DNA from: Gloeophyllum trabeum ATCC 11539
Lineage: Eukaryota; Basidiomycota; Agaricomycetes; Gloeophyllales; Gloeophyllaceae
Length of the DNA: 64,000 nt
NCBI RefSeq assembly: GCF_000344685.1
Contig: NW_006920413.1
Span: forward strand, 1,863,717-1,927,716
Direction of reading: 5' to 3'
The notes under the pieces were generated by a model. It saw nothing but the letters and a program-made list of their open reading frames with translations. It did not search any database and was not told the DNA's origin. Both the position numbers and the translations under genes were made by a program. Position 1 is the first letter of the stretch, and each line of letters opens with the position of its first letter. Below, in pieces: positions 36,120-48,550 of this stretch.

Positions 36120-37128
36120 ATGCCTACCCTCCCGTCGAACGTAGTCGACGGCGCTGGTGATAAGCCATACCGAGTCCTGTTAACAGGTTTTGGAGTAAGA
36201 TACTCCACCACAACTCACTTGAGCTACCGATCTTGACGTACTTTCAGCCCTTCGGGTCGTTTGCAGTGAATCCTTCCTGGTTAGCAGTGAAGCCCTTGCA
36301 CAATCTTATTCTGGACACTCAACCGGCCCCCGTAACGCATGAGGAGCAAGTTGTACTCGGTACAGACGGCGGCAACTGTGGAATACGCCAATTACACATT
36401 ACTTCTCTGCAAGTACCGACAGAGTACGATGTCGTACTTTCCACTGTCCCATCATTCCACACCCGACCGCCTACTTTGCCGGAATCCGATGATCCCGGCC
36501 ATCCTATGATACCTGCCGATGGGTATGATTTGGTCTTCCATGTGGGCGTCGCGGGGCCTGGTCCTGCGAGGTTGGAGAAGCTAGGCCATAAATCGGGCTA
36601 CCAGATGAGGGACGCCGCGGGGAAGATGGCCCCTATTATTGCAGAGGAGGGAGGAGAGTTCATCTACAAACGTATGACAGAAGCAGAGGAGATCGAGATG
36701 GCAAGAATCAGAGAGAGGCTCCCGAACATCGAAAAGTACCAGCAAACAGGAAAGGTGCCCCTCCGGGGGTTCGCAAAAGGATATGAGCAGTTCGAAGAAG
36801 AAATCCACACAGATATAGACGTTGAGAGACTCGTAGCTCATCTGAAGGAGGCATACCCAGAGGTAAGCTGCGTTCACGACGGCAGAACCCTTGTAATTTG
36901 ACTTGTTCCCAGTACATCCGGGACTCGGTAGATGCGGGGCGGTATTTGTGCGACTTCACCTACTACTGTTCCCTTGCAGAAGCGCAACGGCAGAAGGAGA
37001 AAGATTCATCAGGGAAGCGCACCAAGGTGCTATTCCTTCATTGTCCGCCAATAGATCAGCCGCTGGGTACGGAAGAGGTGACGGATATGATCAAGAGGAC
37101 GATCGTCTGGGTATCGCAGAATAGCTAG
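36120..37128 (+). CDS. Pyroglutamyl-peptidase I (peptidase family C15)
   Basis: A cytosolic cysteine peptidase that removes N-terminal pyroglutamate from peptides. Start ATG 36120 (MPTLPSNVVDGAGDKPYRVLL). Exon 1 ends at TGFG and joins PFGSFAVNPSWLAV in frame, giving the family motif TGFGPF. Next come YDLVFHVGVAGPGPARLEKLGHKSGY, then after an intron (about 36864-36912) YIRDSVDAGRYLCDFTYYC with the catalytic Cys, and VLFLHCPP with the catalytic His. Stop 37126-37128. The family's central insertion (AEEIEMARIRERL..., residues ~170-210) is longer than in bacterial enzymes, as is usual in basidiomycetes. Confidence 0.92.
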
Positions 37129-37571
37129 CTCACGTGAGAAATAGACGACCAGGAAGGCCATCTACGCCTGGTTCACAGGTTATGTCGCAGGTCCAGGAGA
37201 TGGACACGTTGCTGACAGCCATCTCCAGGCCGTCTCCGGGAGAAATAGAGTACATTGGGTTGCAGTCGCACGGAAACCAGAGAGAATATGGAATTTTGGA
37301 GGAATTCCATAAACAATTCCATAAGGATGTTCAAGTGAGCTGTGCTGGCGGTGAATGGCGCGCTTGCGAGTGGTCGACCGCGACGACAGCATGATGTGGG
37401 TGATAGTCGGACTGCTGGATGATTATTCAGAGCGGGCAAGCCACAAATGAGCGAGGAGGATTTGTGCTGCTGCCTCACGTGCTCAAGGCGTAATCATTGC
37501 CTTTGAGAATTTCCGGTTTCCCTACTTAACGCGCTCGCCATGGCCCGTGTCAGCCAGCATCCCCCTCAGCA
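37129..37571. other. Intergenic between pyroglutamyl peptidase and APS kinase
   Basis: 443 bases holding the peptidase 3' end and the APS kinase promoter. A stretch around 37288-37325 has three near-repeats of GGAATTCCATAAACAATTCC-like sequence. No gene seen. Confidence 0.35.
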
Positions 37572-38335
37572 ATGGCCACCAACATCACGTTCCATCCGGG
37601 CTCTGTCGACGCCGCCGAGCGTGCCCAGCTTCTCGGACAGAAGGGAATCACCATCTGGTTCACCGGCCTGAGTGCCAGTGGCAAGGTATTGTTCTACGAA
37701 TCTACACTAACAGCCTTGCCCTCAACGCGTCTTTGTTACGTAGTCGACGATTGCATGTGCCCTCGAGCAGCACCTCCTTCATCTACACAAGTTTTCCTAC
37801 CGTCTCGACGGCGATAACATTCGCTTCGGCCTGAACAAGGACCTGGGCTTCGACGAGGCATCGCGGAATGAGAACATCCGTCGCATAGGAGAGGTAATAG
37901 AGTACCCCTCTGGCGTGTGCAATATCCTGACGATGATCCCGAAGGTCTCCAAACTTTTCGCCGATGCGAGCTGCATCGTCCTCACTGCCTTCATCTCCCC
38001 CTACCGGGCCGACCGAGCTGTCGCACGCCAGCTACACGAAAAAGCTGGTCTCAGCTTTATCGAAGTCTTCGTCGATGCGCCATTGAGGGTCGTTGAGCAA
38101 CGGGATCCCAAGGGTCTCTATAAGAAGGCGAGGGCCGGCGAGATCAAGGGTGAGTCGTCCTACCCCAGCTTATGGAATGAGCGCTAATGGTATGCTTTTG
38201 TTAGACTTCACGGGCATTTCAGCCCCCTACGAAGCTCCCGAAACACCAGAGATTCATATTAAAACAGATGAGAGCGATGTCAAGGAGAGCGTCCGGATCA
38301 TCACGGAGTACTTGAGCAAGCAGGGCTTCATTTGA
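37572..38335 (+). CDS. MET14: Adenylyl-sulfate kinase (APS kinase)
   Basis: Phosphorylates adenosine 5'-phosphosulfate to PAPS using ATP, the second step of sulfate assimilation. Start ATG 37572 ([17 protein letters not shown]). The P-loop GLSASGK|ST is split by an intron. Then come [27 protein letters not shown], the mobile-lid and substrate motif [38 protein letters not shown] and, after another intron, [13 protein letters not shown]. Stop 38333-38335. About 200 residues, the usual single-domain length, with all active-site motifs. Convergent with the kinase gene, 88 bases apart. Confidence 0.96.
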
Positions 38336-38423
38336 GGACTGTGGATATTGCGGTCTGTTAATTTATCAAGTTACTTGTATTACGTAGAATGTTGCAATGC
38401 CACCCACGAGTTCTCAGTGTATC

Positions 38424-41371
38424 CTAAACATCAGCAGCGTCGATCTCCGAATTGTTCAATCCCGATTCGGGTTCTTCGGAGTCACCTAGGCTGCCCAGGA
38501 TTCTCCTGTACGTTGGCTGTAAATTCTCCGGTGCCATGACGATCTCCTGGCGCTCTTCCTCTATAATGTCTTGGTGAGCCTTATCGAGAATCTGGGTCAA
38601 GCCCACTTCGACAACTGATAACCACTGCGTCAGATCGTCAACTGTCTTCGCGAGCTGGGAATGGGTCGCTTCATGTGACAGCATGAGAGAAGCCATATCG
38701 AGGGGCTGGATGATTGGTCCTTGGGTGGGCAGAGCCGTGACAAGCGACACTAAATCCTGCGACCGCGAATGGTAGTGTCCCGAGGGAGTCGGCGTCTCGC
38801 TTGGAGTAAAACGAGGTGCCAAAGGAGAGGGTGGGCTGCTATGGCCTACATGGGACATGGGTGAGTCGATATTTACGGACCTTGATATCTCCTTGTCGTC
38901 CCCGGGAGTCACGAATTGGTTAAGGTGACTTGGAGCTTGGACATGCGTTCGGGAAGTCTGGCTCATGTGTAAGGGCGAGGGGGGTAGGAGGTCAGTCATC
39001 CCAAGCTGATGTTCGGACGTCAGAGACGGAATCTATAATATAGGCGTACATCGTCAGACGCGGAAAATCGTGCAATGCCGTATATACACTCACTTTTAAG
39101 ACATCTTTTAGTCCAGGAACCTGGGACATAGTGCTGTCACTGCTGCCACTTGCATTACTACCGCTGCGTTCCCTCCCTGCCCTGGCAAACGGCTTCACCG
39201 GGGGGGTAAGGGGTCCTACGTGCACCGACTCCATCACAGCGACGGACGCTTGTCTATTGAGACTGGGCTTTCGGGATACCGACGGAACAGCAATGCCATC
39301 CACCCCGGGAATCGCAGAACGGCTTCGCCCCAGGAACGGAGGCAGTGGTATGGAGTCACCCTTGACGACAAGGCCACTAGAAGTCGAATTGTCCAGCGAA
39401 TGCGTCACTTGGTGAGCGGCGGGGGACGTCCGAGTGGAACCAGCAATTGCGCCCTGGGCCACTCTGCTGGGAGGCCTAGAAGCACTGACGGGAAGAGGAA
39501 CCTTGGATGGCGGAGGGAACTGGAAGTCAGCAGGAGATGCTAGATTTCGTTCTCGATACACCCCTGGAGAACCTCCCGAAGACAGCGTGGACGCACTACT
39601 CTGAGAACGCTTTCTGATTATGACGGGCCTCTCTGGCGGCGCTGATGGGGGTGGCGCAGGCGGTGAGGTAACACCACGAGGAGTACCGGGTACAATGGAG
39701 ATGTCATGGATGTCCACGACGGGCGGAGGAATCTCAATGTCGGGTACACCACGGGAGGACCGTACTTCACGATATGTAGGATTCGGTCGCACGGTGCCTT
39801 GAGGAGACTCCGCACCCACGGCATAACTTGACGAAGGCGCAGAGAGAGACAAGGGGTCGTTCTTGACCGACGATGAATCGCTTTCGTCTACGCTCCACGA
39901 GAAAGTCGATGACTTGCCATTGTCTCGGGCGCTCGAAGTTGGAGGCGGGAAGACGAACCCGCCTTGACGCAGATTGGGCGTCTCCTCGACATTGTCGGCC
40001 GTGAAGTTCCTCCTATTCCAACCTCTGTCGGGCGCTGGAGATGGCGAGAGGGAAGAAGACATATTCGTCGGCTGGCTACTCATAGTAGATACACCGATGC
40101 CGGCAAGGTTCGTCTGATGGGCCTGATTCATCATCGCAGGTTCTTCGGGGAATAGACCACGCAAAGAAGTTGGTAGCTGACCAGCCGGAGGGCGGATAGT
40201 GGGATGAATGTTCAACTCATTCTCTTCGTCAATAGCCCCTTCCGTTTCTAAGGAGGGCAGGTCCAGGGATGGCCGTCCACGGACTGTGTCAAACTCCCAA
40301 GGGTTCTCGTCCGAATCAGATTGATTCATAAGACTGAAATACCTCGTAAGGAATGGATGAACCGAGTTTCAATACACGTAAAACACCCACTCTCTCGTTT
40401 CCTCTGCTTCCCAATCGAGGGGCTGGGCAAGACTGGTCCTAGATCCTCCTGTCTGTAGCCAGTCCTCGTATTGCGTCACGAGGACTTTGAGGCTGGCAAC
40501 AGGGATCTTGGCAGATGATTTAATCCATCGGGTCTTCATTAACTCATCCGCTGATAGACGCTACCGCGCAGATCAGTACGACGGATATCTCACAGGCCAC
40601 GACTCAACGTACATCAGTCGGCAACTCTCGCAGACAACTAACAACAAAATCACGCATATCTTTGCTACCATCCGTCTCGCTCAAGCGAGGAGGCTTCGCT
40701 TTTGGCAAGAGTTGCAACACTTGGGCGGCCAACATGTTGGAGTGCGGAGGGCTGCCCTTGACCATCTCATAAATCATGATTCCTAGACTCCAAATATCGG
40801 CTTTCGTATCGTAGTTCGGGACAGACTGAGCGACTTCCGGCGCCATCCAATAAGGCGTTCCAACCAATGTGTTCCGCTTGCTAGACGTTGTGGGGAGGAG
40901 AGCGGAGACACCGAAATCGCATATCATAACCTTCCCGGTAGCAGTAATGAGGACATTGGCGGCTTTGATATCACGATGAATGACACCAGACTTGTGCAGG
41001 TAACTGAGACCTGCTAGTACCTCGCGAGTGATGATGACGATGTACTTCTCTTCCAGCGTCCCGTTCGGAAAAGCCTTCATGAGCGTTCTCACGCTGCCGC
41101 CTTGAGCATACTCCATGACAATCCATACGCGTGGTCCGTCCATGTAACAGCCATAATACTTCGTAATATTTGGTCCATCGCGCAACTGAGTTAGTAAGGC
41201 AACCTCGCGTTGAATGTCCGCCACATCGTCGTCTGCAGTATCCAGATTGATGATCTTGAGAGCAACAACATTGCCAGTTGGAATATGTACGCCCTTATGA
41301 ACGGATCCATATGTGCCTCGTCCTACTTCCTGGACGCGCTTGTAAAGCTGATGAACGGACGGTTGGGCCAT
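38424..41371 (-). CDS. STE20/GCK-type protein kinase (Kic1/Nak1/MST3-like)
   Basis: A Ser/Thr kinase of the germinal-centre-kinase group that in fungi works with Mo25/Furry-type partners in the morphogenesis (RAM) pathway controlling polarity and septation. Start ATG 41371 (MAQPSVHQLYKRV). The kinase domain comprises about residues 10-260: GRGTYGSV glycine loop, catalytic Lys39 in VVALKII, HRDIKAANVL, DFGVSALL and GTPYWMAPEV. A linker follows and then a long disordered Ser/Pro-rich region (GWNRRNF, SFSWSVDESDSSS...) and a short C-terminal helical stretch (MASLMLSHEATHSQLAKTVDDLTQWLSVVEVGL). Exons join near 39091/39029 (VLK|IPSLTSEH). The stop is at 38424. Catalytic residues are complete. The RAM role is inferred from the family. 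Confidence 0.9.
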
Positions 41372-41900
41372 TGCTACAGATCCGTCTGATGGTCGTCGTA
41401 GAAAGGTACCTCAAGAGGTGGCTGCGTATGATCAGGGTTGAGTATCGCAGCACGTAACAATCTCAAACTAGATTTACCAGACTCATCAAGCATGCCAGGT
41501 CAGCATGTATAGCACGAGGAAAGGCGTCGTAAGGGTATAGCTAGCCGCCGGAGGATTTCTAGCCTTATCAAGCAGTATACATGTGTTAGGAAGTAGAAGC
41601 CAGTCGTGGCAAGTCGTGAGCCAGAAAGCAATAGACAGCCAAGTACTGGCAGCGTTCAAGTTGGCACAAGCATAGGCCAGATTCGCGGATGTGAATTTAG
41701 GCGCAGTTACGTAAGAAGAAGTGATAACGAACATACTTACCGGATTTGGTAATCACAGATTTGGAGTCATCTGCCGACTGCAGCCTGCTGCGTCAAGACA
41801 TTCGTTACGGCTCTTGTCTCCTTATACCAAGCGGAAAGATTTCCTCCGACGCGTCACTTCTTAGCTGAATAACCACAGTTTTAGCAGACACAGGCACTTG
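41372..41900. other. Divergent promoter region of the GCK kinase and eIF2B-gamma
   Basis: 529 bases between two divergent start codons. An 82-codon minus-strand frame (41486-41734) has no family features. No gene seen; probable promoters and leaders. Confidence 0.35.
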
Positions 41901-43852
41901 ATGGATTTCAACGAATCCACATCCTCGCAGCCCGATATCCGGGAGTTCGTAGCCGTAATATTGGCCGGCTTCGGTAACGAGTGAGTTAGACAACCGAATT
42001 TTCCAGCATGACGTGACCCACGTAGATAACATCCAGACTCTCGCCCTTAAGCAGTGATGCTGGGGGTGAGCCAAGCCCAAAGGCCCTGCTTCCTATCGCG
42101 AATCAGCCGATGCTGGATTTTCCGCTTGCCTGGCTTGAACAGTCCGGAATAAAAGGTGAATTGCATGCCCCCTTTACATGAGATGTCTCTTCAATGCGAA
42201 CCAACGTAAGACGTCATCTTGATCTGCCCAACGGCTCAACGGCAAGCGATTTCGCACTACATTCACTCAGGCAGCTCAACATCGCTGCGAATCAACCTAC
42301 ATCCGTTCGAAGAAACGGACGACCTTAGTGTCGGAACATGTGCAATCCTCCGTCACTTTGCTCATCTCATACAACAAGACTTCGTCGTGCTTCCATGCGA
42401 TTTCGTGCCCCCGCAGTCGCTTCCGCTTTCGAGAGTTCTGGACAAATTTCGTACCGAGTCCGTGTCAGATGGATGTATAGCGACAGCATGCTGGTTTGCA
42501 CCGCGGCGCTCTGAAAAAGGCGCAACACCGGATGAATGGGGCCATTATGATCTCTCGACTCCGATAGTTTACGACCAAGCAACGGGAACGCTCCTTCATA
42601 TCGATACTCCCGACGACATCGATCGCGATAGCGAGGAGATTGGACTACGAATTGGCGCAATAACAAAGTTCGTAGATAACTCTCAATGTTAGCAAGTCTG
42701 TTTGCTCAGTCTTTGGGATACAGATACCCTCGCACAAGGTTGTCTGCCAATTTACAGGACTCGCACGTATATGTTTGCAGGCGGTCCGTACTGGACGCTT
42801 TGTCTGAGAAGCCCAACTTTGATTCCATCCGCGAGGAGTTCATCCCTTGGCTGTGCAAGGTTCAATATCAGCGGACAAAGCGGGAACGCTATGGAACAGG
42901 TCAGAGTGGAAATCACACGCGTTGTTATTATCGCCACTCACACACTATTGTCTACTTAGTACTGATGCCTAGAACGAATACCTTATCACAACATGTTGCG
43001 CTGCAGCATTCCACCTCCCGCGTGCCCGACGAGGTCCTAGATGGAAAATCCGGAGTGTCATCACCACACGACAAGGATATGGCATATTCCTTACCTCCGT
43101 CGCCCACGGGTGACCAAGACCAGCAGATGGCAAATGCGAGCCTCCGTGTGGGACTTGTCATTCATAGGGATCCTATTGCCTATGCCGCGAGAACGAACAC
43201 ACTACAGAGTTATCTGGAGCTAAACCGATCTGTAAGTGCCGAAATATCGTCCAGTAGATTGCATGTCCTCAGCATGGACACGTAGTTCCTTTCGAAAACG
43301 CCATACTCCCTACCCACGGATCCGAAAGATCGGTCCCTCATAGATCCTAAAGCTCAGATATCGAGCGATTGCATCGTCGGCGAGTCTACCCGTGTGGACG
43401 AGCGGACGACTATCAAACGCTCAGTGATCGGAAAGCATTGCACTATCGGTAAGATGGCTAGAATTGTTGGCTGCGTGCTTCTTGATCATTGTGTGGTCGA
43501 GGATGGGTAACATTAACCCCTTCAGACCTTCTCGCAATATTGATGCTTATTTGGGAACAGCGCTAAACTGGACAACTGCATTATGGGGAAGAACACAAAG
43601 GTTGGAAGCAAAGCCAGTCTCTCCTGGTGCGTTACGCAAGGTGGATTCGAAGTGGAAACAGGAGGTAAGCAACATTTGCACCGGAGGACTAGCGCGGCTG
43701 CTCATGTCTTGTCGAAAGGGGCATACAAAAATGAGAAGCTCGAAATCTCTGAATGGGCAGCTGGAGGAGGTAGCGAAGGTGATGAAACTACATCCGAGGA
43801 CGAGGAGGACGGGGAGGAAGACAGCGAGGAAACTGAAGAGAGTGAAGACTAG
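41901..43852 (+). CDS. GCD1: Translation initiation factor eIF2B subunit gamma
   Basis: A catalytic-core subunit of eIF2B, the GTP-exchange factor that recycles eIF2 and is the target of stress control of translation. Start ATG 41901 (MDFNESTSSQPDIREF) is supported by the family start VAVILAGFGNELSPL after an intron join. Then KALLPIANQPMLDFPLAWLEQSG (nucleotidyltransferase-like fold), NLHPFEETDDLSVGTCAILRHF, YPRTRLSANLQDSHVYVCRRSVLD, and a left-handed beta-helix region with ISSDCIVGESTRVDERTTIKRSVIGKHCTIG-type hexapeptide repeats. An acidic tail (EDEEDGEEDSEE...) ends at 43852. The length and order of domains fit the family. About ten short introns. Confidence 0.93.
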
Positions 43853-44045
43853 CGTACATAGTACCGGTTCTCAACAAATACTCGTCGCAATGTCTTCATC
43901 ATACAATAAAAATCATCACGACAGAGATTGTACAGCATAGACAGACTGTCTATCACAACATTTGCATGCGCATGTATATATGACAAGCAGGAAGTCGTGA
44001 TAGGGGCTTAGCACATATCGTGACAGAATGTGAATCATATACGCT

Positions 44046-46995
44046 TCACCGAACCTGCTGAGCAACGCGACCAGGCATCTGGTTACCCAAACCCTGAGCG
44101 AAACGCGTTCCCCGTCCAACTCTGGCACCACCTAGGCATAATGTTAATAATCATCGGAGAATTACAACGATTGCGACTTACCACGTGCACCTCTTGAGCG
44201 CTCTGTTCGTCCTCTGCGCTCTTGTGCTTGCTCTCCCCGTTTGTCTCCCTTCGTACCATCTCCTCTGTCGCCCCAACCACTGCTTCCTCCGAGCCTGTTA
44301 TCCAAAGTCTTCTCGTTCTGCTCTACCATGGCGTTGATCTTGTCTGCCAAGCTAAGCGATAATTGCTGACCACGAGAGAGCTCGATGCGGTGGAAGACAA
44401 TAGCACCAGAAGATTGGTCCAAGGAAGCCGACAGTTCTTCCGACCAGATCATCTTAGAAACTATCGACGTAACCGTGCGTACAGGCAATGAGAAGGTTCG
44501 CCCCAAATGGACTAACGAGAGCGTGCTGTAATGAGGCGCGTACGTGAAGAGATACGTTCGCAGACCTTCCTCCTGTATGCGCCTACAGAAACCCACATCA
44601 ATCACGAGAATGATGTAAGAACAAAGCACACTTACTTGGCGAGCATTTCCTTCACGGAGGCAGCCTCAGGCATCAGGCTCCAGATCTTAATGCTCTGGAT
44701 GAGGTCGCGGCACTTCTCCCACTCGCCATCCTGTAGCGCCTTACTAGCCTGCATAATATGGTCCCTGGTGCTCTCCGGCGGACCGGTGAAGATCTGCCTG
44801 TCAGCGAAGTCCAACAATCTTCGGAATGGCTTCGAGATCGCCTTCCGCTTCTGCTCTTCTGAGTCAATGCTTGCCAGCAGCGGTATCTCCACGAGCATGC
44901 TCGAAACCAAGAACGCGGCTTCCAGCAGTTCCGTATTTATATGCATATGGAAGGGGAGCTGTCGCTGACGTTCCGCTTTCTCTTGCTCTGGGGTCATCAC
45001 CTGGTACCTCTGCTGATGAACACCCTGTGCGAGCAACTCCTTGACCCGCTGAGTAGTGAAGATATCCTGGAGAGTCGCCTGTGCTTCGCGGATGAGGCCG
45101 CATCGGAATGCACACAAGCCCAATTGCACCACCGTGCGATTGTATAGAATCTGGGTGGCCACGTCAGCTGAGTGGACGGATTCTTGTAAATGTGACATAA
45201 GGAACATGTCCCGCGCAGTGTGAAACTCGTTGTGCAGGGCATGATGATATATGTGGCTGAGCATCGCCCGGGTCCGGAGAAGGGAATTCGAGCCCTTGTA
45301 CAGATGCACGCATAGGGTCTGGACTAGAGCGGTTGTCGAACCCTGATTGACCAGTGAGATGCTGGGTGCAACATCTGAAGCTGCCAGGCCCGCTTCAAGA
45401 GCTTGAACCACGGGGTCGGGCTATGGAAAGTATTAGTATTACAGATTAAGGGGACGGGAAAGCGCATACTTTGGAGTAGATGTGCTCTATTCGGCGCATG
45501 ATCACCCGCGCAAGAGGGTCCTCTTGCTTCGTCTTCTCATAGTATGCCTGCGCGCGGCATATAGTAGAATAAAGCCCCTTCTCATCCTTCAGGCGATCAA
45601 CGTACTCCGTGCCATGGGGGTCGATATTCTGCAGGCTCTTCGTGAACTCATCATCAAGGCGGTCCACAAAGCTGATGATGCTACCCCGGATGCGCACCAC
45701 GCCATCCGGAGATTCGGCTGGCGAGCGTTCAACAAGCTCGTCGTAATCTTCCGTCGTCTCCTGCACGACGTACTCTGGCTGGGAAGCGACGATTGACACC
45801 AGCTGGTCGATCTCCTTCTGCGCGGATACCCACGCCTCGGCGGGCATATGCGTAGCCGCAGAGGCATTGTAATCGAACCGCGAGGAAACGAGCACCAGCA
45901 GGACACGTATCCGCTGGTAAGACGTGACAGCTACTTCAAGAAGTTTTTCCAGGATTCGGATTTGTTCTTGCCTGTCAGTGTTCTAAAGAGAATCATATCA
46001 GGCAAAGAGATGTAACACAACTCGATCTGACTGACCTTCTTACCACGCGCTTCCTGAACCATTTGTAGATTCTTGAAGATACCCTCCGTGGTGAACTGCA
46101 TCGCCCGACCGCCCCTGCCCACCGTAGTGAAGTCTTCGTCTGGTTGTTCTTCGCCCTCCGCATCCCCGGCTGCAGCTCTCCTCCTTTCTGGCTTAGGTGC
46201 AGCGGCTGCAGGAGCGTTTGCGGCATGGTATGCCCTTTCGAAAGCCTCCGGATCCTATACGCAACATTAGAAAGGGCACGAGTGCATACGAGGTAAGATA
46301 CGTACAGCCTGATAGTCTTTGACTTCCTTCTCATACTCCTTCACCGTCTTTTTCACTTTTTGCTTCATCGCGGTCAGGGCACGCGCATTGCTGGCGTTCA
46401 TTTTTTTCTTTGATTCCTTCTCCTTGGACAAAGCCGTGTTGAGAGAGGATTCGAGGTTGATAAGAGTCCGGATGAAGAATGGAGGGACGGGTTCTGAGAC
46501 GTTTTGCGATCGCTGGACCATACGCGCGAGCTTGTCGAATTCTACGAAATTTCAGATGATGAACGCGAAGATCATGGGGACAGACAGACCACTAGAGATG
46601 GCGACCCAATCGTTGATCTTGAGCGCATTATCCATGATTTTTCCAGTCGCCTCCATCTCCTCATATCGCTTGTCTTTGGCGCTCTTCACGACACGCCTGA
46701 CATCGTCCTCATCTTCCTCCTCACTGTCGCTCTCCGTCCTCAGGAACCTGGACCTCCTCTGAGCCTGACCCTCCTCTTCATCCGACATTTCCTCTTCATC
46801 TTCGTCTGACTCGTCTGAATCGGCATCACTGGAATCTGAGCCAGCTGTGCGCAGGAATCGGGACATGGCGGGCTTCGAGCCGGTCGCGGTAGGCTTGGGG
46901 GCAGCATCCTCGTCGCCGCTGGACATGAGCTCCTCCTCAGAGGAGGACTCGGAGTCGGAGTCAGAATCGCCTGCTTGTCTGAAGAAACGAGACAT
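44046..46995 (-). CDS. NIP1: Translation initiation factor eIF3 subunit c (Nip1)
   Basis: A core PCI-domain subunit of eIF3 that contacts eIF1/eIF5 and the 40S subunit. Start ATG 46995 ([17 protein letters not shown]) gives the typical acidic N-terminus with [13 protein letters not shown] repeats. Next come [133 protein letters not shown] and the PCI-domain end [26 protein letters not shown]. The Arg/Gly-rich tail ends [13 protein letters not shown], stop 44046-44048. Convergent with eIF2B-gamma. Confidence 0.95.
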
Positions 46996-47229
46996 TGTGA
47001 TGGACGATGAAGGCTGCTTTGCAGGCTGCAGTCAAGAGGACAAAACTTTGGCTTGCGGCGTTTGCCGGCGCACCGCTTCCCAGAGTCACTTCGCGTCCGA
47101 ACACTTCCACGGGTCAGATATTTTCAAGGCAACTATACTGGTCATTAAAGTACAGGATGGTATCATGATTCGTCAACGTCCATAGTCTACATGTTTGTTC
47201 CAGATCTTCTCCGGTTGTGCAATCGCGTC

Positions 47230-48196
47230 TCAATGGTGGGCCTCGCGGTATTTCTCAGCGAGATATCTATCGCAGCAGTGAGCAGAACAGCGATTGCGAG
47301 CACGGGAAATGACTTACCCTTCACCGCCCCAGAGAGCAAGCAGGCCAACTGAGACGCTGGAGACGATGCGTCTATCCCACTGAGGCCTATCCCAGTTGGT
47401 GTAACCAAAGTAACCGACTGTGCCAAGGATCCCCACGTTCACTTTTCAATGAGCAGCAAGTCAGTGTCCTCGTGTATGGTGAATCTCGGCACACTCACAT
47501 AGACCGACTAGCCCGCCCAGGACACCCGGGCGCAGGATGTGTTCCTTCAGATAGCGGTAAACGACAGCACCTTCCTCCCTAGCCCTTCGCTCTTCCTCCT
47601 GTCCCTTCGGTGTCTTGCGGTACGCTTGCGCGCCGTAGCCCTCTAGACCTAGGAGCGCCAGAGCACCTGCGACGGTGGAGGTGATGACCTTGGTGTCACG
47701 ACGCAGACCGGGTCTGGTATAGTACAGATAGCCGACCGCAGAGATCAAGCCGACGTTTGCTGAATGAGGTATGAGCGATGTTGAGGTCGGAATGGGTTTC
47801 CCTTACTCACCGATCCCGATCAGACCACCAGCCACGCCGGGTTGCAGAACTGTCTGCTTCGTCACCTCCCATAGGTGAAGACCCTCGTCTTCTGCCTGGT
47901 GGAGGCGCTTCTTGGCCTTGTCCTTCTTTGAAGGTGCACCGGGTGCCTCTGGCAGTTCCGGCTCCGTGTACACGGTCTTCTCAGAGGTCACGGTAGCGGG
48001 ATGCGCCCTAAAGTCGGATGGGACGACATTGACCTTCAAGGTGTCGTCTGCGACGCCGGCTGTCGGGGGTTCAGTGTTGAGGAGAGCGGGGTCGGGGTGT
48101 GGCTGCGCGCCAGTGAGCTACATGAACTGGGGAAAACACGGAGCAACATACCTCGTTGGGGGGGAGGTTGTGGGCAGCGACGGAGGCGTAGGACAT
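47230..48196 (-). CDS. OM14-like mitochondrial outer-membrane protein with internal duplication
   Basis: Start ATG 48196 (MSYASVAAHNLPPNE). After an acidic/charged cytosolic segment (TVYTEPELPEAPGAPSKKDKAKKR) the protein has two copies of one unit: VLQPGVAGGLIGIANVGLIS...GYLYYT and ILRPGVLGGLVGLVNVGILG...GYFGYT, each continuing through a membrane segment to LLGLEGY / LWGGEGY. The unit is about 55 residues with one GxxxG-rich helix followed by a second hydrophobic helix. Basidiomycete proteins of this kind carry the OM14 C-terminal domain; yeast Om14 helps ribosome docking at mitochondria. That function is an inference from the family. The last exon reads YLAEKYREAHH, stop 47230-47232. Three introns join in frame. 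Confidence 0.75.
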
Positions 48197-48550
48197 GTCG
48201 ACTGGAATATTTGTGGAGGAGACGGCAGCCAGTCGCGCGACGGACGCGGTATAAGTAGGCCTGACCAGTGACGTCACCTGGCCGACGTCACATCTGCGAC
48301 GCGTCAATCTCGCCCAATCTGGCCGTCGGTGGCGGCTTCTCAGACTCCACCGCTTCCAAGTGCGCGCAGCACTCCTGTGTCGTACATTCTGCCATTGAAA
48401 GGGGTATACAAAGTATCGTGTCACGGTTGCCTGGTGCAACTCCTGCGGTATACATACTATAAATCATGGACAGCAAAAGGAAAGCGGCGAAAACGAGAAA
48501 TATCGGGTTGAAACATAATTAAAGAATGGAGAACGGTAGAAAGGTCCCGC

